A stretch of DNA of 64,000 nt from Hymenochaete sp. R1 (lineage: Eukaryota; Basidiomycota; Agaricomycetes; Hymenochaetales; Hymenochaetaceae), in the NCBI GenBank assembly GCA_019400425.1, contig JAFREE010000002.1:372001-436000 (forward strand). The letters are read 5' to 3'. The position numbers and the translations under genes were made by a program. The notes beneath the pieces are model-generated. The model was not told the DNA's origin, made no database searches, and was given only the letters and a program-made list of their open reading frames with translations. Below are positions 31,834 through 43,852 of this stretch, one piece after another (the first letter of the stretch is position 1; each line of letters opens with the position of its first letter).

Positions 31834-34272
31834 ATGTCAGACCAAATTCGCAGTAACCCCTTTCGCCGTCGTGAAACCGTGCGATTCGTGGAAAGCGACC
31901 AGCAACGGGGTCAATCTGATCCTTTTCGGGACGTTAAAGGAGATGCAGAAGAATTGGAAGAGGTTGATCCGGTAGGTGTTGCCACCGGAACGAATGTTAT
32001 GACTGGTCCTTCAAGGAATCTGTCGCGTATCTCAGCACAAAGCTCTTCCACAGACCGGAACTTTCAATCTCAGCCCCTGAAAGATCAACCCGTGTTTGTT
32101 TCTACTGGGGCACGAAGTGCGGCAGGTGGCAGGCTAAAGCGGCTTGGAGCACCGTTAAGCGATGACGAAGGTAATGTACTGGTTTCTCCATGATATTCGC
32201 GACTTACAATTGCATCCGTAAATCCAGTATCACCTAAGCCAAGTATGATACAGCGGGTCAAGTCGGCCGTGTCGGACGTGGTGGACGACCCCAACCTTGG
32301 TGCTGAATGGGACGATAATAGATCTCTTCATTCCACAACGTTTGACAGCAGCTCTCATGATTCCGAGGAAGAAGATGAACTGGGAATCATTGAAACATTT
32401 GCATCCAAGGATCACACGGAAGACGGCAACAGGCCCCTGCAACAGCAGCAGCCTATCTCGCGCCCTCCCCCAAAGATACGGCGCGACAGTTCCTATCGTC
32501 AACGAAGAAAAGCGGAACGGCATGTTATCAAAGTCCATATAGAGAGTACGCTTTGGTATGCATTTTTTTCTTCTTCCACAGAAGCTTATAATCATAAACA
32601 GGCCCCATTAAATATGCCAACTTCATTTACGTCTTTGCGGAGGCTCTCTTGACGTTCGGATGGCCATCCCATCGAATCGAAGGACAATTATGGTCCCTTG
32701 CTCGCGTTTTCCAACTCTCGGCTTGCTTCTGCTTCACGGCTCCTGATGTCATTCTAATATCCATTGACTATGAAGATGAAGAGGGTGATAGCATTCATAC
32801 CCGACTCATTACCGCTCGCGATGGTGGGACACACCTGGGCCGTATCTGTGCAATCCATAGAATTTATCGCGATGTTATCCACGACGAGATATATGCTAGT
32901 ACGGGTACACAGCTTCTTCATGGAATTGTTTATGCGGAGCCTATGTACTCCAAGTGGTCGGCAGCCAGTTTGTCGTTCGTGACATCCGCTATCATCTGTG
33001 GTATCGCCTTTGGAGGAAGCATCAATGACATGTGGGTGGCCGGGGTGTTGGGAATTGCGGCTCGTCTTATTTCGAACCACGCAAATGGCTCTGGACTCTC
33101 TGCTGGAGGATCAGAAATTTTCACTGCGACACTGGTATCCTTTATTGCCCGAGGTCTTTCAAGTGTGAGGTCACGAATTTGGTGTTTTGCATCTATATCA
33201 TCTGCTAGTCTGGTGTCGCTTCTGCCTGGGTATCTCATTTGTGAGTGCTTGTTTTTTCTCTCAGTTTTCTGCAACTGAGTCGACACTATTCAGTGCAAGG
33301 TGCCATGGACATGGCTGTTGATAACGCATCGGTTGGTGCTCCTAAAATTGTGTCGGGTATATTTACGTCATTGTATCTAGTAAGATCAAACGGTTTCGTT
33401 AGATGCTAATTCATCTAATGTTTCGTCTGCAGGGGTTTGGCTTGACATTAGGTTCTGACGCCTACCTTTTCTTTGATCGGGCCTCCCAGCGTAACCTGGT
33501 TGCTTCGATGAAAGCTTATGCTCGAGTCCCTCTGTACCAGGGCACATTTAACGCGGGCCCAGAATGGGGTCAAACACTCAAAGGCACGTTTCAGTGGTTC
33601 GATCCTAACTCGAGCTCGCTCGAATCAACAAATGAGGTGTCTGGATGCTACCGCAACCCCGATTGGCCCTGGTATTTTCAGCCTTTACCATGGTGGACTC
33701 TGTTCATCTTGGTTCCGATTTTTGCGTTCTGCGCATCCATGAACTCGCACCAATGGTTTTGGAACCGTCAGATGATTGTTACGATAGTCATCGCGTGTGC
33801 TGCTTTCGGTATATCACGTGTGTGCAACTATGAGCTGGACCTAGACGGACATCCGGACTACGTGAGCCTCATTGGCTCATTGTGTGTCGGGGTTCTTGGC
33901 AACTCGTATTCTCGGAAGTTCGGCGGTACTGCATTTGCTGCTATGCTCCCCGGAATCCTGCTCCTTATCCCAGTACGTTACCTGTGCTCAAAGTATGTAT
34001 GACCTGACTCCTATCGAATTAATCTAGGACGGCTTGTCAGCAGCAGGTGGACTATCTGGTCAATATGGACAACCAAATCAGGACGAGTACAGCCAGAGTC
34101 TAGCTTTGGCACGTAAAAGTGGGTCAAATAGCATTGAGACTGCTCTACGGTCTCACTAACATAATGTTAAGCTATTAGCGTCATTTTAGGCATCTTGGCT
34201 GGTGTTTACCTCAGCGTTGCTCTCACCTACGTGTTCGGGAAGAAGAAGAATGCTGCACTAGTCACTTTCTAG
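31834..34272 (+). CDS. ThrE/DUF1212 family membrane protein (PRM10-like)
   Basis: Multi-pass membrane protein related to bacterial threonine/serine exporter ThrE and to yeast Prm10; transport substrate in fungi unproven. The start at 31834 gives MSDQIRSNPFRRRETVRFVE. A cytosolic, Ser/Asp-rich N-terminus of about 230 residues is followed by the ThrE domain: AEALLTFGWPSHRIEGQLWS, PDVILISIDYEDEEGD, GGTHLGRICAIHRIYRDVIH. Membrane helices follow (LSFVTSAIICGIAFGGSIND and GVLGIAARLIS). The second half begins VQGAMDMAVDNASVGAPK and contains GFGLTLGSDAYLFFD and WWTLFILVPIFAFCASMNS, then YVSLIGSLCVGVLGNSYSRK. It ends with an extra helix (GILAGVYLSVALTYVFG) and a basic tail. About seven exons. Confidence 0.87.
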
Positions 34273-34687
34273 TCTGTCAAAACTCGTCGTCTGCTACTTA
34301 TCTTCTTCGACAATCAAGAACGGGTTAGGCCTCTCTTCGAGTCCTATCTACGTAGGACCTTGTCTTATTCCAACTTTTCCCTCTACATTTGTTTCCCATA
34401 AAAATTTAATACTGGTGTAGTGGGCGAAATACTATATCCATTATAATGTATACGACGAAAGGTAGCACGAAGGACTCGAAGCAATTTTTCACTTTCAATA
34501 GTACTAGCCTTGTTTGTTATTTTCTCCGTGTTTTTATATTTTCCCAGACTCCCGCTGGAAGTAATTGGGTACGCACGTGACTGCATACATCCAGAAGCCC
34601 AGATCCGATATAATCTGGCTCCGAGTCGTGTTCTCATCTGCTATCTGCCTTCAGAAATCGATCTAGGCTATCTTTAAATATCCTATC
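34273..34687. other. Intergenic, LYC1-like promoter
   Basis: No gene seen in these 415 bp. A minus-strand frame (34383-34637) lacks any recognisable feature. The stretch holds the 3' end of the ThrE-like gene and the promoter of the next gene. Confidence 0.4.
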
Positions 34688-36014
34688 ATGGACCTAGCGG
34701 AGTTGGAGAGTCTCACTTTGTTCAAAGCCACAGCGGAGCAAAGGCTTGAGAGTAGAAGGCGATCGTTTGCCGGATTTGGCCGGAAGCTCGTTCTAGAAGA
34801 ATACTTATCACGAGAAGAGCATCTGGACTCATTAGAGCATGCAAGAGATGGAAAGCTCACAGTCTGGTGAGCAGATACAGCACTCATTCAATTTTTACTC
34901 TTCTGACACCAGTCATTATCGACAGGGTGTTGGCTCCTCGAGATGACCCTACCACGATGGATTTCAAATGTGCTTGTGAGACGTGAGTGGAACTCCACAA
35001 AGCTTCACCCGATGCAACATGAATTCAGTATTGTATAGAATGCGACGCAAAATTCTCATACATGACAATCAGTCTGGCCAACTGTCAGAAGCTACTGGCT
35101 ATGGCGTCGCGTCCGTTTTTACTCCAGAGAAGAATCGTGGAAAGGGTTATGCCCATCGGATGACGAGTCTCCTTCACTGGGTCATCGCACCGCGATCAAT
35201 TCTTCCAAAATTTCCTGAATCATGGGGGACACCGCCTCCTGAAATCGACGGGTTCAATGACGCGAGAGTCTCGGTGCTTTACAGTGATGTGGGACTGTCT
35301 TTCTATCAGAGATCGGGCCCCAGCGACACTACCGACGGTTGGATAGTACACAATGCTTACAACACGGTCTTTGAGGCTCAACATCAACAAGAAGGAAAAA
35401 TGCGACCGATATTTGAAGCATTAGGATTCGTCGACGAGAAGGAGTGTCTCGAAATTTGGAAGAAAGATGCCGAGCTGATCAGGTCAAATATGCCCTCACA
35501 CACCCGAAGAATTGCCTTCACGTTCCTTCCAGATGAAGGGCTCGCGCACTACCTTGTTCGACATTCAGTATTTTACAAGTCAAAGCAAGGCTTCCTGTCT
35601 CCGGAAAAATGGGGTGTCGTCCTCCCCGGTAACGATGACACGTCTGTATTCAGTTTCGCGACTTGGGCACCAGATGTACCTCCGCCACCTTCAGCATTGA
35701 TTGTGACTCGTTTGCGAGCTACGTGTATAACGTTTCCGAAAGTCGTTGATAGTTTATTGCACGTTGCACATGAAGCAGGTATAGCCAAAGTAGAAATATG
35801 GGGTCTACCAAAAGAGTTGAGGGACGAGGCGGAGAAGTTAGGTGGCAAGACGGAGGATAAGGTCGAGCATTTGAATGCACTGAAATGGTACGGGACAGAG
35901 TCAACTGAAGACGTTGATTGGCTATTCAACGAAAGGTACGATATCTTAGAACACTCTCTAGCTGAACATCAGGCTCACATCTTTCAAGATTTGCATGGTG
36001 CTAGTGACATGTAG
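34688..36014 (+). CDS. LYC1: LYC1-like GNAT acetyltransferase
   Basis: Related to Lyc1 of Yarrowia and other fungi, a lysine N6-acetyltransferase that starts lysine catabolism in the known members. Three exons give about 400 residues. Exon 1 has the N-terminal helix (MDLAELESLTLFKATAEQRL). Exon 2 carries VLAPRDDPTTMDFKCACET, the family signature. Exon 3 (acceptor gtatag near 35038, chosen because the earlier ttcag gives a stop) has TGYGVASVFTPEKNRGKGYA, the acetyl-CoA-binding strand and R-x-x-G-x-A loop. The C-terminal region (VSVLYSDVGLSFYQRSG, FVDEKECLEIWKKDAELIR, ALKWYGTESTEDVDWLFNER) is the conserved LYC1 extension. Convergent with the next gene, with 30 bp between stops. Substrate is inferred from the family only. 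Confidence 0.86.
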
Positions 36015-36044
36015 ATCAATACGACCTCATCAAGGGAGAGTGTG

Positions 36045-37452
36045 CTAGTTAACCATAAATGATTCAAAGAATTCTCGTACAGGGCGTGTGTACCAATGGT
36101 CGTAGTTTCCCTCCTCATTCTTTTGAATCCAGCTGATATGCCCACCTTTGTCCGTCAATGCCAAGACCAAGTTCTCGTTTCCACTTTCCGCAACGACCCT
36201 CTCGACTTCCTGTAAGCACTTTCCCCCGTAGAAAGGATCATCGAGCGCGTTAAGCATGATGCAAGGCTTCTTTATGCGATCCACCTTGAAAATAGGGCTT
36301 GTGGCCGCAGCGAACGCCGCCGTGTCTTCGAATCCGGCAAGTTTAGACATGAAAGTATCATTTAAAGTTTCCATGCTGACTGATTTACACGCAAGTAATT
36401 CGTCCAAACCCTCAGCTTTGACATCGCGAAACACATCCTCATGCTCACGAATTACATCCGTGAGTAGATTGCCGATGCTATGACTGTAGACGTAGCGGCG
36501 GAACATGGAGTCTTTCTCGATCCGTGTGGAGCAAGCTTGGAGATCCCAGACAGCGGAGACACAAAAACCAGCAGTGAGCGGGCAAGCGTCGCCCTCTTCG
36601 GCAATGTAATTTGAGAGGAGACCACCACCCATTGAGAATCCTAACACTAACAGTGAGACACATAAACTTACCATATTGTAAGATACTCACCAAGACCGAA
36701 GATAGCTGCAGTGATAGGAAACGCTTTCTGTACGACTGAAACAACACTGATCAGATTCAATATTGGGTAATAAGTTTATTTGGCATTACGGAAATGTTGA
36801 AGATAAGGACTCACGTCCTGACATCCTCTGTCGACCCTGCGTGCGTCAGTCGGGCAGTCGTGAGTCGCACATCTTTGCTTCCTCTAGGATTCATGACTAC
36901 AACCCTGAAAGCATTTCCGTTATCTAACCTCATCAAATCTTGACAAGCTGTTTTAACGTAGGAGTCTGACGAAGAGCCTGCGACTCCGGGGAAGACAATG
37001 ACGGTAGGAGCATCCTCCTTCACCCATGGCGCTAAGACCACGTCGAGAGCAATTATGCCGCTATCGTTGGCATGGATGACGGTTCTGCTTCGCATGAGCT
37101 ACAATAAGCCGAAACATTTATGAAGAAACTGACCTATCAAAACATACGGGCACGTGCATACGCGAAACCACGGTAAAGATCGTCTGCGCATCTCCTCTAG
37201 AAGCGTATCAGCATCAGGACACAACGTGATGAACTACATTCACGAACTGAGAAAGAGCGAAAGGCGGCTTAAAAGCCTTTGATACGTCGTGAAGAGAAGG
37301 AACGTTTTTCTTGATGATGTCAATCGTTGTGGGCTCCTTCAGCGAATCGACACTGTCAGACTGGCGTTCGCGTCCCTCGTCCTGATCTATTTTGCAATAA
37401 GGAGCGGCAGCGACAAGTCTGACAGGAGCTATGGATGAAGAAAACCCAAACA
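36045..37452 (-). CDS. YheT/EMB8-type alpha/beta hydrolase
   Basis: Predicted serine hydrolase of the YheT/EMB8 group; yeast relatives make ethyl esters or hydrolyse monoacylglycerols. The start at 37452 gives MFGFSSSIAPVRLVAAAPYC. Motifs: TVIVFPGVAGSSSDSYVK (oxyanion region), FRVVVMNPRGSKDV, the nucleophile elbow GFSMGGGLLSNY, CIMLNALDDPFYGG (Asp region) and LALTDKGGHISWI (His). The C-terminus is WYTRPVREFFESFMVN. About five exons, 430 residues. The catalytic Ser-Asp-His set is visible, so it is probably active. Confidence 0.88.
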
Positions 37453-37794
37453 TCAAGTCAAGGGGTAAAGGAGCGGAAGGTTTTGGGGCTTGGCTTTTGA
37501 CGTAGTGTCCACAGGAGTCTGGAGAATGTGATAGAAATGGAGCACACCAATCATTTTATTGATTTTGCCAGAGCAAAGTCGATTGTAGGCCCAGTCGCAG
37601 AGTGATTAAGCAAAACCAAACTCGTATCCACGCGTCAAGTAAGATTGCACTTTCACTCGTTTCCAAAACCTAAGAAGCATCACCGAAATCTCTTGGCATT
37701 ATAGTTTTCATGAACACAAAAGGCGCATCTTTTCCTGAATAATGTGGTAGAATTGAGTCGTGATGAAGTGTGATATTGATAGGCAGAGTTAAAG
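37453..37794. other. Intergenic, no gene seen
   Basis: 342 bp between the hydrolase start and the GRX5 stop, both on the minus strand. It holds the hydrolase promoter and the GRX5 3' flank. Nothing else recognised. Confidence 0.4.
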
Positions 37795-38444
37795 TCAAGC
37801 AGGAGCACTCTGAGCACCTTCCTCTGACTCTTTAGGAATAATATCATGCTTCTTCAATAGCGATTCGAGCTCGCCGGATTGATGCACTGAAACATGTTAT
37901 AAGAAGGCAGAGCCTAAATAAGAGTATGTTGCAACTTACTTCCCATGACAATATCGCAACCACCGACAAATTCCCCATCCACGTAGACTTGTGGAACGGT
38001 TGGCCATTCGCTAGATGATACGTTTGTGTGCTTTTTAGAGAGAAGAAAAGGCTGCTTAAGCTAGAGACTCACGAGAACTCTTTGACATCATTCCTGAGTT
38101 CCGAATCCTCCAAGACGTCGTATGTCTTTAGTTTTTCCGCTGGCACACCGTTTATTTCGAGCAGTTGTACCACCGCTCGTGAAAACCCGCATTGCGGTAG
38201 TTGTGGATTGCCCTTCATGAAGAGTACGATCGGTTTCTCCTTCACCGCTGACTCAAGCTTCGCACGAGCTGCCGAAGAGAGGAGCCTAGAAAGAGCGGGG
38301 CTGAAAGTAGTCTGCCTCACAAACCGTGCGGACTGGGGAGCTTCCAGCCTCGAGGATGAAGAAGCCTGGATCACGTATCGTTTAGCATAAGGTCTTGTAA
38401 ACAAAGCGATAACATACGAAAGAGCGGAATGCGCGGCCCAGCAT
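37795..38444 (-). CDS. GRX5: Mitochondrial monothiol glutaredoxin Grx5
   Basis: CGFS-type glutaredoxin that carries [2Fe-2S] clusters in the mitochondrial iron-sulfur assembly pathway. The start at 38444 gives MLGRAFRSF; an intron then joins to [18 protein letters not shown], together a basic, Ser-rich mitochondrial presequence. The domain reads [20 protein letters not shown] (CGFS active site), [18 protein letters not shown], then [20 protein letters not shown] (the TVP and GGCD glutathione-binding motifs) and [17 protein letters not shown]. Four exons, about 160 residues, normal for Grx5. It shares a 274-bp divergent promoter with the dehydrogenase gene. Confidence 0.95.
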
Positions 38445-38718
38445 GACGATGAGAGAGTGAGAGGGTAAAGTGAGAACTTGAAGGACTTGGATACTTGAGA
38501 GTTCTGAGCTGCTTAGGCTTAGTGCTGAGTAAATAGCGGTCCATGACTCGCTCGGTACGGAAGATCGACGATGCTCGACATTCTTTTATTACGTCATCTT
38601 CAATCTGGGTGGTATGTAACCGGTCAACTCCGGCTTCAACCAATACCAGACCAGCAATAACTTGAACACCGAACAACTTTCCAGTTTCTACAAGTGCTTA
38701 GACGCAGCAGTGATCAAC
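38445..38718. promoter_or_regulatory. Divergent GRX5 / dehydrogenase promoter
   Basis: 274 bp between two mitochondrial-type genes read in opposite directions. No TATA box or known operator recognised. Confidence 0.4.
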
Positions 38719-39686
38719 ATGAAGCCTCAAAATCGCACATTCATAGTATCTGGCGGGTGAAATTTGAGCATCTGATGCATGCGAAGGATCATTAACATTG
38801 TCACGCTTTGGCTTTTTCAACAGTTCGTCCGGACTGGGTCTTGCAACAGTTCAAGCTCTCTTGGGGAAAGGTGCATACGTGTCCATCCTAGACTTACACG
38901 AGCCCAAAGCAATTCCACTATCCGATAATGCCAAACGACTCAAATTCGTCCAAACCGACATAACGGACTCAAGCGCGATTGCTTCCGCCGTCTCCTCTAC
39001 ACTTGCGTGGGCTAACGAAAGCAGTGCACAACTGGGCGGCGTGATCAATTGTGCAGGTGTCGCGACCGCTGCGAAGATACTCAACGCTAACGGACAGCCT
39101 CATTCACTGGATTTGTGGGAGTTCGCGGTGAAGGTGAACTTGACAGGCGCATTCGACTTGACGAGGAAAGTTTGTGAGCACTTGGCAAAAGTGAATCCGG
39201 AGGGGGAGGATGGGGAAAGGGGCATCGTCGTATTTGTTGCGAGTTCAGCTGCTGTGAGTTTGAAAAGTCGACTCCTTAAAGAAGATTTAATTAGTATTCT
39301 CCAAAAAGTTCGAAGGTCAACCAGGTCAGGCTGCGTATGCGGCAACGAAAGGAGGGCTTGTAAGCGCAACGCTTCCTCTTTCTCGAGACTTGGGTAAGAG
39401 CGTGTGATTGTCTCCGGCATCTCTCTATGATCTCAATATACTCTACATTTAAGCACGTTATGGCATAAGAGTCAACACCATTGCACCTGCAGCCTTCTCG
39501 AGTGCCATGACTGACCGCATGCCCGACAAGACTCGGATCAGTCTCGTAAAGGAACTAGGATTCCCAAAGCGATTCGGAAGCGGTCACGAATTCTCCCAGG
39601 CCGTACTATTTCTCATTGATTGTGGGTACATGAACGGAGAGACCGTGCGACTCAGCGGAGGGGCAAGATTGCCGGGGAGGCTCTGA
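38719..39686 (+). CDS. Short-chain dehydrogenase, HSD17B10-like (3-hydroxyacyl-CoA dehydrogenase type 2)
   Basis: NAD-dependent dehydrogenase of the classical SDR family; its best resemblance is to HSD10, a mitochondrial enzyme of short-chain acyl-CoA and isoleucine breakdown. Exon 1 is [13 protein letters not shown], completed after the intron by [16 protein letters not shown] (Rossmann glycine motif). Further blocks: [41 protein letters not shown], then [20 protein letters not shown], with the catalytic Tyr and Lys in YAATK, and [17 protein letters not shown]. It ends [18 protein letters not shown]. About 268 residues in five exons. Convergent with the hydrolase gene, 101 bp apart. Confidence 0.89.
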
Positions 39687-39787
39687 CAAGAAACATTGTT
39701 TTACACAGGTTAAAGATTCGCTTATTGAAGAATACATAGATTTCCCTCCATTCGGATTTCTAGCTCAGATATCTGGGAAGAGCACTA

Positions 39788-40828
39788 CTATATGTACTTG
39801 TTGAACCATCCGACCGAGTTCGCGAATGCGCCTTCCTTCGCCTTACGGATTTCCTCCTTGCTATAGTCACCACGCACGGAGAAGCCGTGTCTGCAACCCA
39901 AGAAGTGTGCACGTTTATAGTTGGTGCCTTCCAACTTCCCATCAGCAAGCACCTCATCACCCTTCAACTGCATTTCGGGTGTAAAGATATCGTCGAACTC
40001 GCAAGAGTTTATGAGCAACGGGATGCCCTTCTTTTTGATGTTCTCAAAGTCCGTGGGTGATTGGATGAGAGACGGGTGCGAGCATGCGATGGCCTTGACG
40101 GTGTCGTCGTCGAAGGCGAGATCAATCGCGTAACGCGCGCCAAAGCAGTAGCCTGTGGCGCCAAAGGAGGTGATACCCTGAGCTTTGAGGCCTTTGACGA
40201 CTTCGTCAAGAGGGGGGCGAGTCTGGTCGTTACCGTGGTTCTTGAACCACTCGGCGATGGGTGCCTGACCAATAAATTCAATAAAACACGGATGCGTACA
40301 TGAATGAATGTCACACGCACTTTGTTTGGGTCGCAAGGGTCGCTGTTCAAGTAGTCTGGAATGTAAGTCTGGTATCCGGCTTTTGCGAAGTCATCCGCCT
40401 TCGAGTAAGGGTGTTACTTGACGACACTGGCAACTCAAGCAAAGAGTTACATACAAGAAGCTATTTTATGACATTAGTTGAAATAGAAAGAGGATCAACT
40501 TCATTACTCACTTTGTTGTTGTTGAGCTCAATTCCGTATACGTCTGGCATGAACAGAACGGCCTTCGTCTTGTCGTAGCTAGTGCAGACCGATTTGAGCC
40601 ACGAGATGCCGACGATTTGCAGAAAGAAGACTCACTCGCCCGACGGGATGGCCTTGTAAACAAGAACGCCGTTGACCTTCTCAATTGTGCCTTCGGAAAT
40701 TCAATGCGTGCGTCATATGATAAGCATCCGTTCCTTCTAAATCGTACGGAGGAGGGCGATGGACGCGACGTACCGGCAGGGGTCCCCTCAAGGGTGACCT
40801 TGGCTGTACAGTCTGCGCAGAACGACAT
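39788..40828 (-). CDS. Dienelactone hydrolase family protein
   Basis: Alpha/beta hydrolase with a cysteine nucleophile; classical members open dienelactones in aromatic catabolism, but many fungal homologs have unknown substrates. The start at 40828 gives MSFCADCTAKVTLEGTPAG, the usual fungal DLH beginning. Conserved blocks: VYKAIPSGE, TKAVLFMPDVYGIELNNNK, DFAKAGYQTYIPDYLNSD, the nucleophile motif ATGYCFGARYAIDL (Cys), INSCEFDDIFTPEMQ (Asp) and HFLGCRHGFSVRGD (His). About 245 residues in six exons. The catalytic triad is present. Confidence 0.9.
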
Positions 40829-41553
40829 TGTGGAGTACAAGTGAGTAGTTCGGTGTTCAAGGTTGTTGAAGTGAGAGAATGTGGGCGATTTCTTGGAAGA
40901 AGCTGGGGATATGATAGAGATGGGAGAGTGCTTATATGCGCAGTGGGATCCCGTGGGAATCGAAAAGGGACGGCCAATCGCAATCGCGATAGATTCATAG
41001 AGGCGGCTATGCCGCATATGGACAATTTTACCAAGGGCTGTCATAATTATGTTTTTCAGTATACAGTCAGCAAGCAGGTACTATTGAGCCGACGCTCAGT
41101 AACGAGAAACGGTGGTAGCGTCAGAACGGTGCTGGTCAAAGCCGTCGGTGGAAGGGCCGAGCGGTTACTGTCAGCCACGAGTATGATATGTTTGAAGTCA
41201 TTATAATTATAATTTCTGCCCATGGACAAGCGTGGGTGATTCGAACATCGTCATGGCTGACGGCACAAGCCCCGACGCCCTCAAGACATGCTTTCAAGTT
41301 TCAATTGGTTCCGGCGTTTCGCTCATGATTATCAAATCCATTTTGCAGATCTAAGACTAGAGCCTGAACTGAGTACTCTCACGCTTCAGCTTCATCAATC
41401 GTTGTCATGTCTCAGTTCAGCTTGCAGTTTAGTTCTCGTCTCGCCCTTTCTCGCCGTCTTCAAGCCCAGTTGTTCCTTTCAATGCTAATAAATCACAGAA
41501 AACCGTACTTTTACACGACAAAAGATGACTGCTTTCACCTAGATCAAGTTCGC
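40829..41553. other. Intergenic, 725 bp, no gene seen
   Basis: Promoter of the dienelactone hydrolase gene on the left and the 3' flank of the LRR gene on the right. A plus-strand frame at 40841-41206 is a chance open frame with no family resemblance. Confidence 0.4.
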
Positions 41554-43450
41554 CTACATATCAAGGTCTATATCCTCAGCATCGAACCGCCCGAATTCCT
41601 CTGAAGCTCGCAAAAGTCTATCGCCCACAATCGAAACTTTCGCAAAGCTCTCATCAATGTCCATCGTCCAGTCCTCACCCCTACTTCTGTCTGCATTCGC
41701 ATTTTGCCGCCCGTCGCTTTCGTCCTCGTTGTTGTCTAGAAACGAAAGGCAACCTGAACTGCACCCTCGCCATCGAAGTGGAATACCGAGATCACCTCCA
41801 ACTCTAAGTCCGGCCACGTACTTCTCCCACGTCAACCTCTCTTCCGCATGGTCAACGAAAACGGGATGTTTAGGACCCTCGACAATCTGCAGATGCCTAG
41901 GCGACATGCAAGTCGACACAGATACGTGGGACGACGGTATAGGAGTAATGGGTATTGAATTGGTCGACAAAGGAGTGGCAATACTCCCTGGGATGCATGA
42001 AGCAAGCTTATCGCGGATCAGTGGTGAAAGTCCCTCACAATCGTCACTGGTCATGGGGAAGGCATACTCCGACTCTAGTACGGTCGTCTGCGGATTATGT
42101 GACGAGGACATCGACGACACAAGCAAATGAGGATACGAAACGACGGGCGACACAAGCACACGCAGGGCCAGTTCGGTCAAGGGTAAAACACTGAAGTTTC
42201 GTTCAAGAGGACCAATCCACCTATCCACGTCCTTGTACTGTTCCTTTTCTGCGAAAGGGTTCTTTAAGAATGGGTTTGGATCAATCACAAGCGTCTGAAG
42301 CTTAAGGCGGGTGATCTCGGCGGGGAGGCACTTTAAACGGTTGTTCGCTACATTCAGTTCTCGTAGGTTACGCAAATTGCAAATATCTGGAGGTAACTCC
42401 TCAAGCCTATTTCCGCCTGGAGAAAGAACGTCAAACGCAGCACTCGTCAGGACGGGAGAGAACACTAGTACTCACGAAGGCTGAGCAATACAAGCGCATC
42501 AATGTTGAACACCTCGCTAGGAATTCGAGTGATCAAATTTCCCCCAAGGATCAGCTGAATTTCATCATCGCGTTGACCCAATGCACTATGACTAGTTGAT
42601 CTTGACCATACACGACTGAATGATCGCGTCTTTGCTGGCGAAACATCGTGCTCGAGGATCGTGCGCCTCCCGAGCTCAGAAATATTGGTTGGGATATATG
42701 ATAAGCTCTTTTGACTGGTCAAGATATTCGACACGAGCTTAGGATAAGTCTGACAATGATCGAAATCGAAAAGAAAACGCACGTCAAATCTATCACACCC
42801 TCAAGGTTCCAAGTCGCCTTCTCTATTGCATCGTCCCAAACCTCCTGCTCAGAAGCGCCAAAGGGTAACGTTTTGAGAGGAAACGTTGGTCGTCTGGGCT
42901 CCATGCGAGCTGCGCCAGTAAATTTTGTGTCACGCTCCTTGCCAGGGTCAAGAGGGTCCCCAAGGACAGCATATGCGTTGCGCGCATGCAGCTGTGACTC
43001 GTCTGCCGCACCAAAATTCAGAGTCCTACAGGTCGAGTCGAACAAGACCTCACGTTGCTCGATATCAACGCGAGGACGCTTAAGTTTGTATCGTTCGGAG
43101 CCCTTTCCGTATAGCGACGGTCGTTTGTCTGCGCGTGTGGACGCCGAGTACGGATGCGCGGGCGAAAGATCGATGTTCTTCTTAATTTTTATTCCCCCGC
43201 CGCTTTTTGGTGTCGTGTGCACACCGTCCAAAGCATCATCATCTATTTCTTCTTCAGCTTCCATTGCTTGGTCAAAGTCACAATAACTGCTGTTGTCGAG
43301 GCCTCGGAGAGAAGGCGAGTCTGGCGGTGACGAGTCGACTGCGGTAAGGCTGCACGGCGAGGACGGTGGCGAGGAGTTCATGTCGAAGTGATAGTCATCA
43401 GAAGTTCCATAGAATGCATCGAAAGGTGAATGAAATATTTCCGTGGACAT
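41554..43450 (-). CDS. Leucine-rich repeat protein, function unknown
   Basis: About 595 residues in three exons, starting MSTEIFHSPFDAFYGTSDDY. The N-terminal 200 residues are disordered and Ser/Pro/Asp-rich (SSPPSSPCS, DSSPPDSPSLRG), then basic. After RTILEHDVSP come two or three leucine-rich repeats (LILGGNLITRIPSEVFNID, ALVLLSL, GNRLEELPPDICNLRNLREL, NVANNRLKCLPAEITRLKL). A conserved C-terminal region contains HPVFVDHAEERLTWEKYV and LRWRGCSSGCLSFLDN. It ends in an acidic tail. I recognise the architecture as a conserved fungal LRR protein but cannot assign a role. Nuclear location is possible from the basic run KLKRPRVDIEQRE. Confidence 0.78.
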
Positions 43451-43852
43451 AAGTGCAGAACGTAGAAGACGAAAAAAGAGAAATTGAGATATGCGTGTTA
43501 TAGTCAATGTCAATGTGTGAAATGCTGCCTCAAGCTGCTTGGGCGTAAAGCGCGTTGAGCGACCAAACCGCTTCTCACGTGGACCGCGTCGCGCGTATTC
43601 CGAGAAATGCGGAGTTAGAGGAACGGGCATAAAATCAAAGTCCCAACCCAGTCTCTTATTAGTGATTCTACGAAATACAAGTACTAGGTAGTGCGCATGG
43701 ACGATTTTATACGGTTTCATAAACACAGGACTTTCTATTGAAGTCATCTTCTATCCAAGAAAAGCAAATCGGTATTCCGATCCTCCGAGCCCAATCTATC
43801 CAAGAAAGCTTTCGATCAAAGTTGAAAAAGTAGCAGCATAAAGAGTCAAAAA
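43451..43852. other. Intergenic, LRR gene promoter
   Basis: 402 bp upstream of the LRR gene and downstream of the MFS gene. The frame of the LRR gene stays open upstream, but the added sequence looks non-coding. No other feature seen. Confidence 0.35.

Noticed and set aside
40841..41206. Plus-strand frame upstream of the dienelactone hydrolase
   Set aside because: No homology recognised, no splice support; probably promoter sequence.
42711..43286. 191-residue plus-strand frame
   Set aside because: Antisense to the LRR protein exon; Ser-rich composition follows from the opposite strand.
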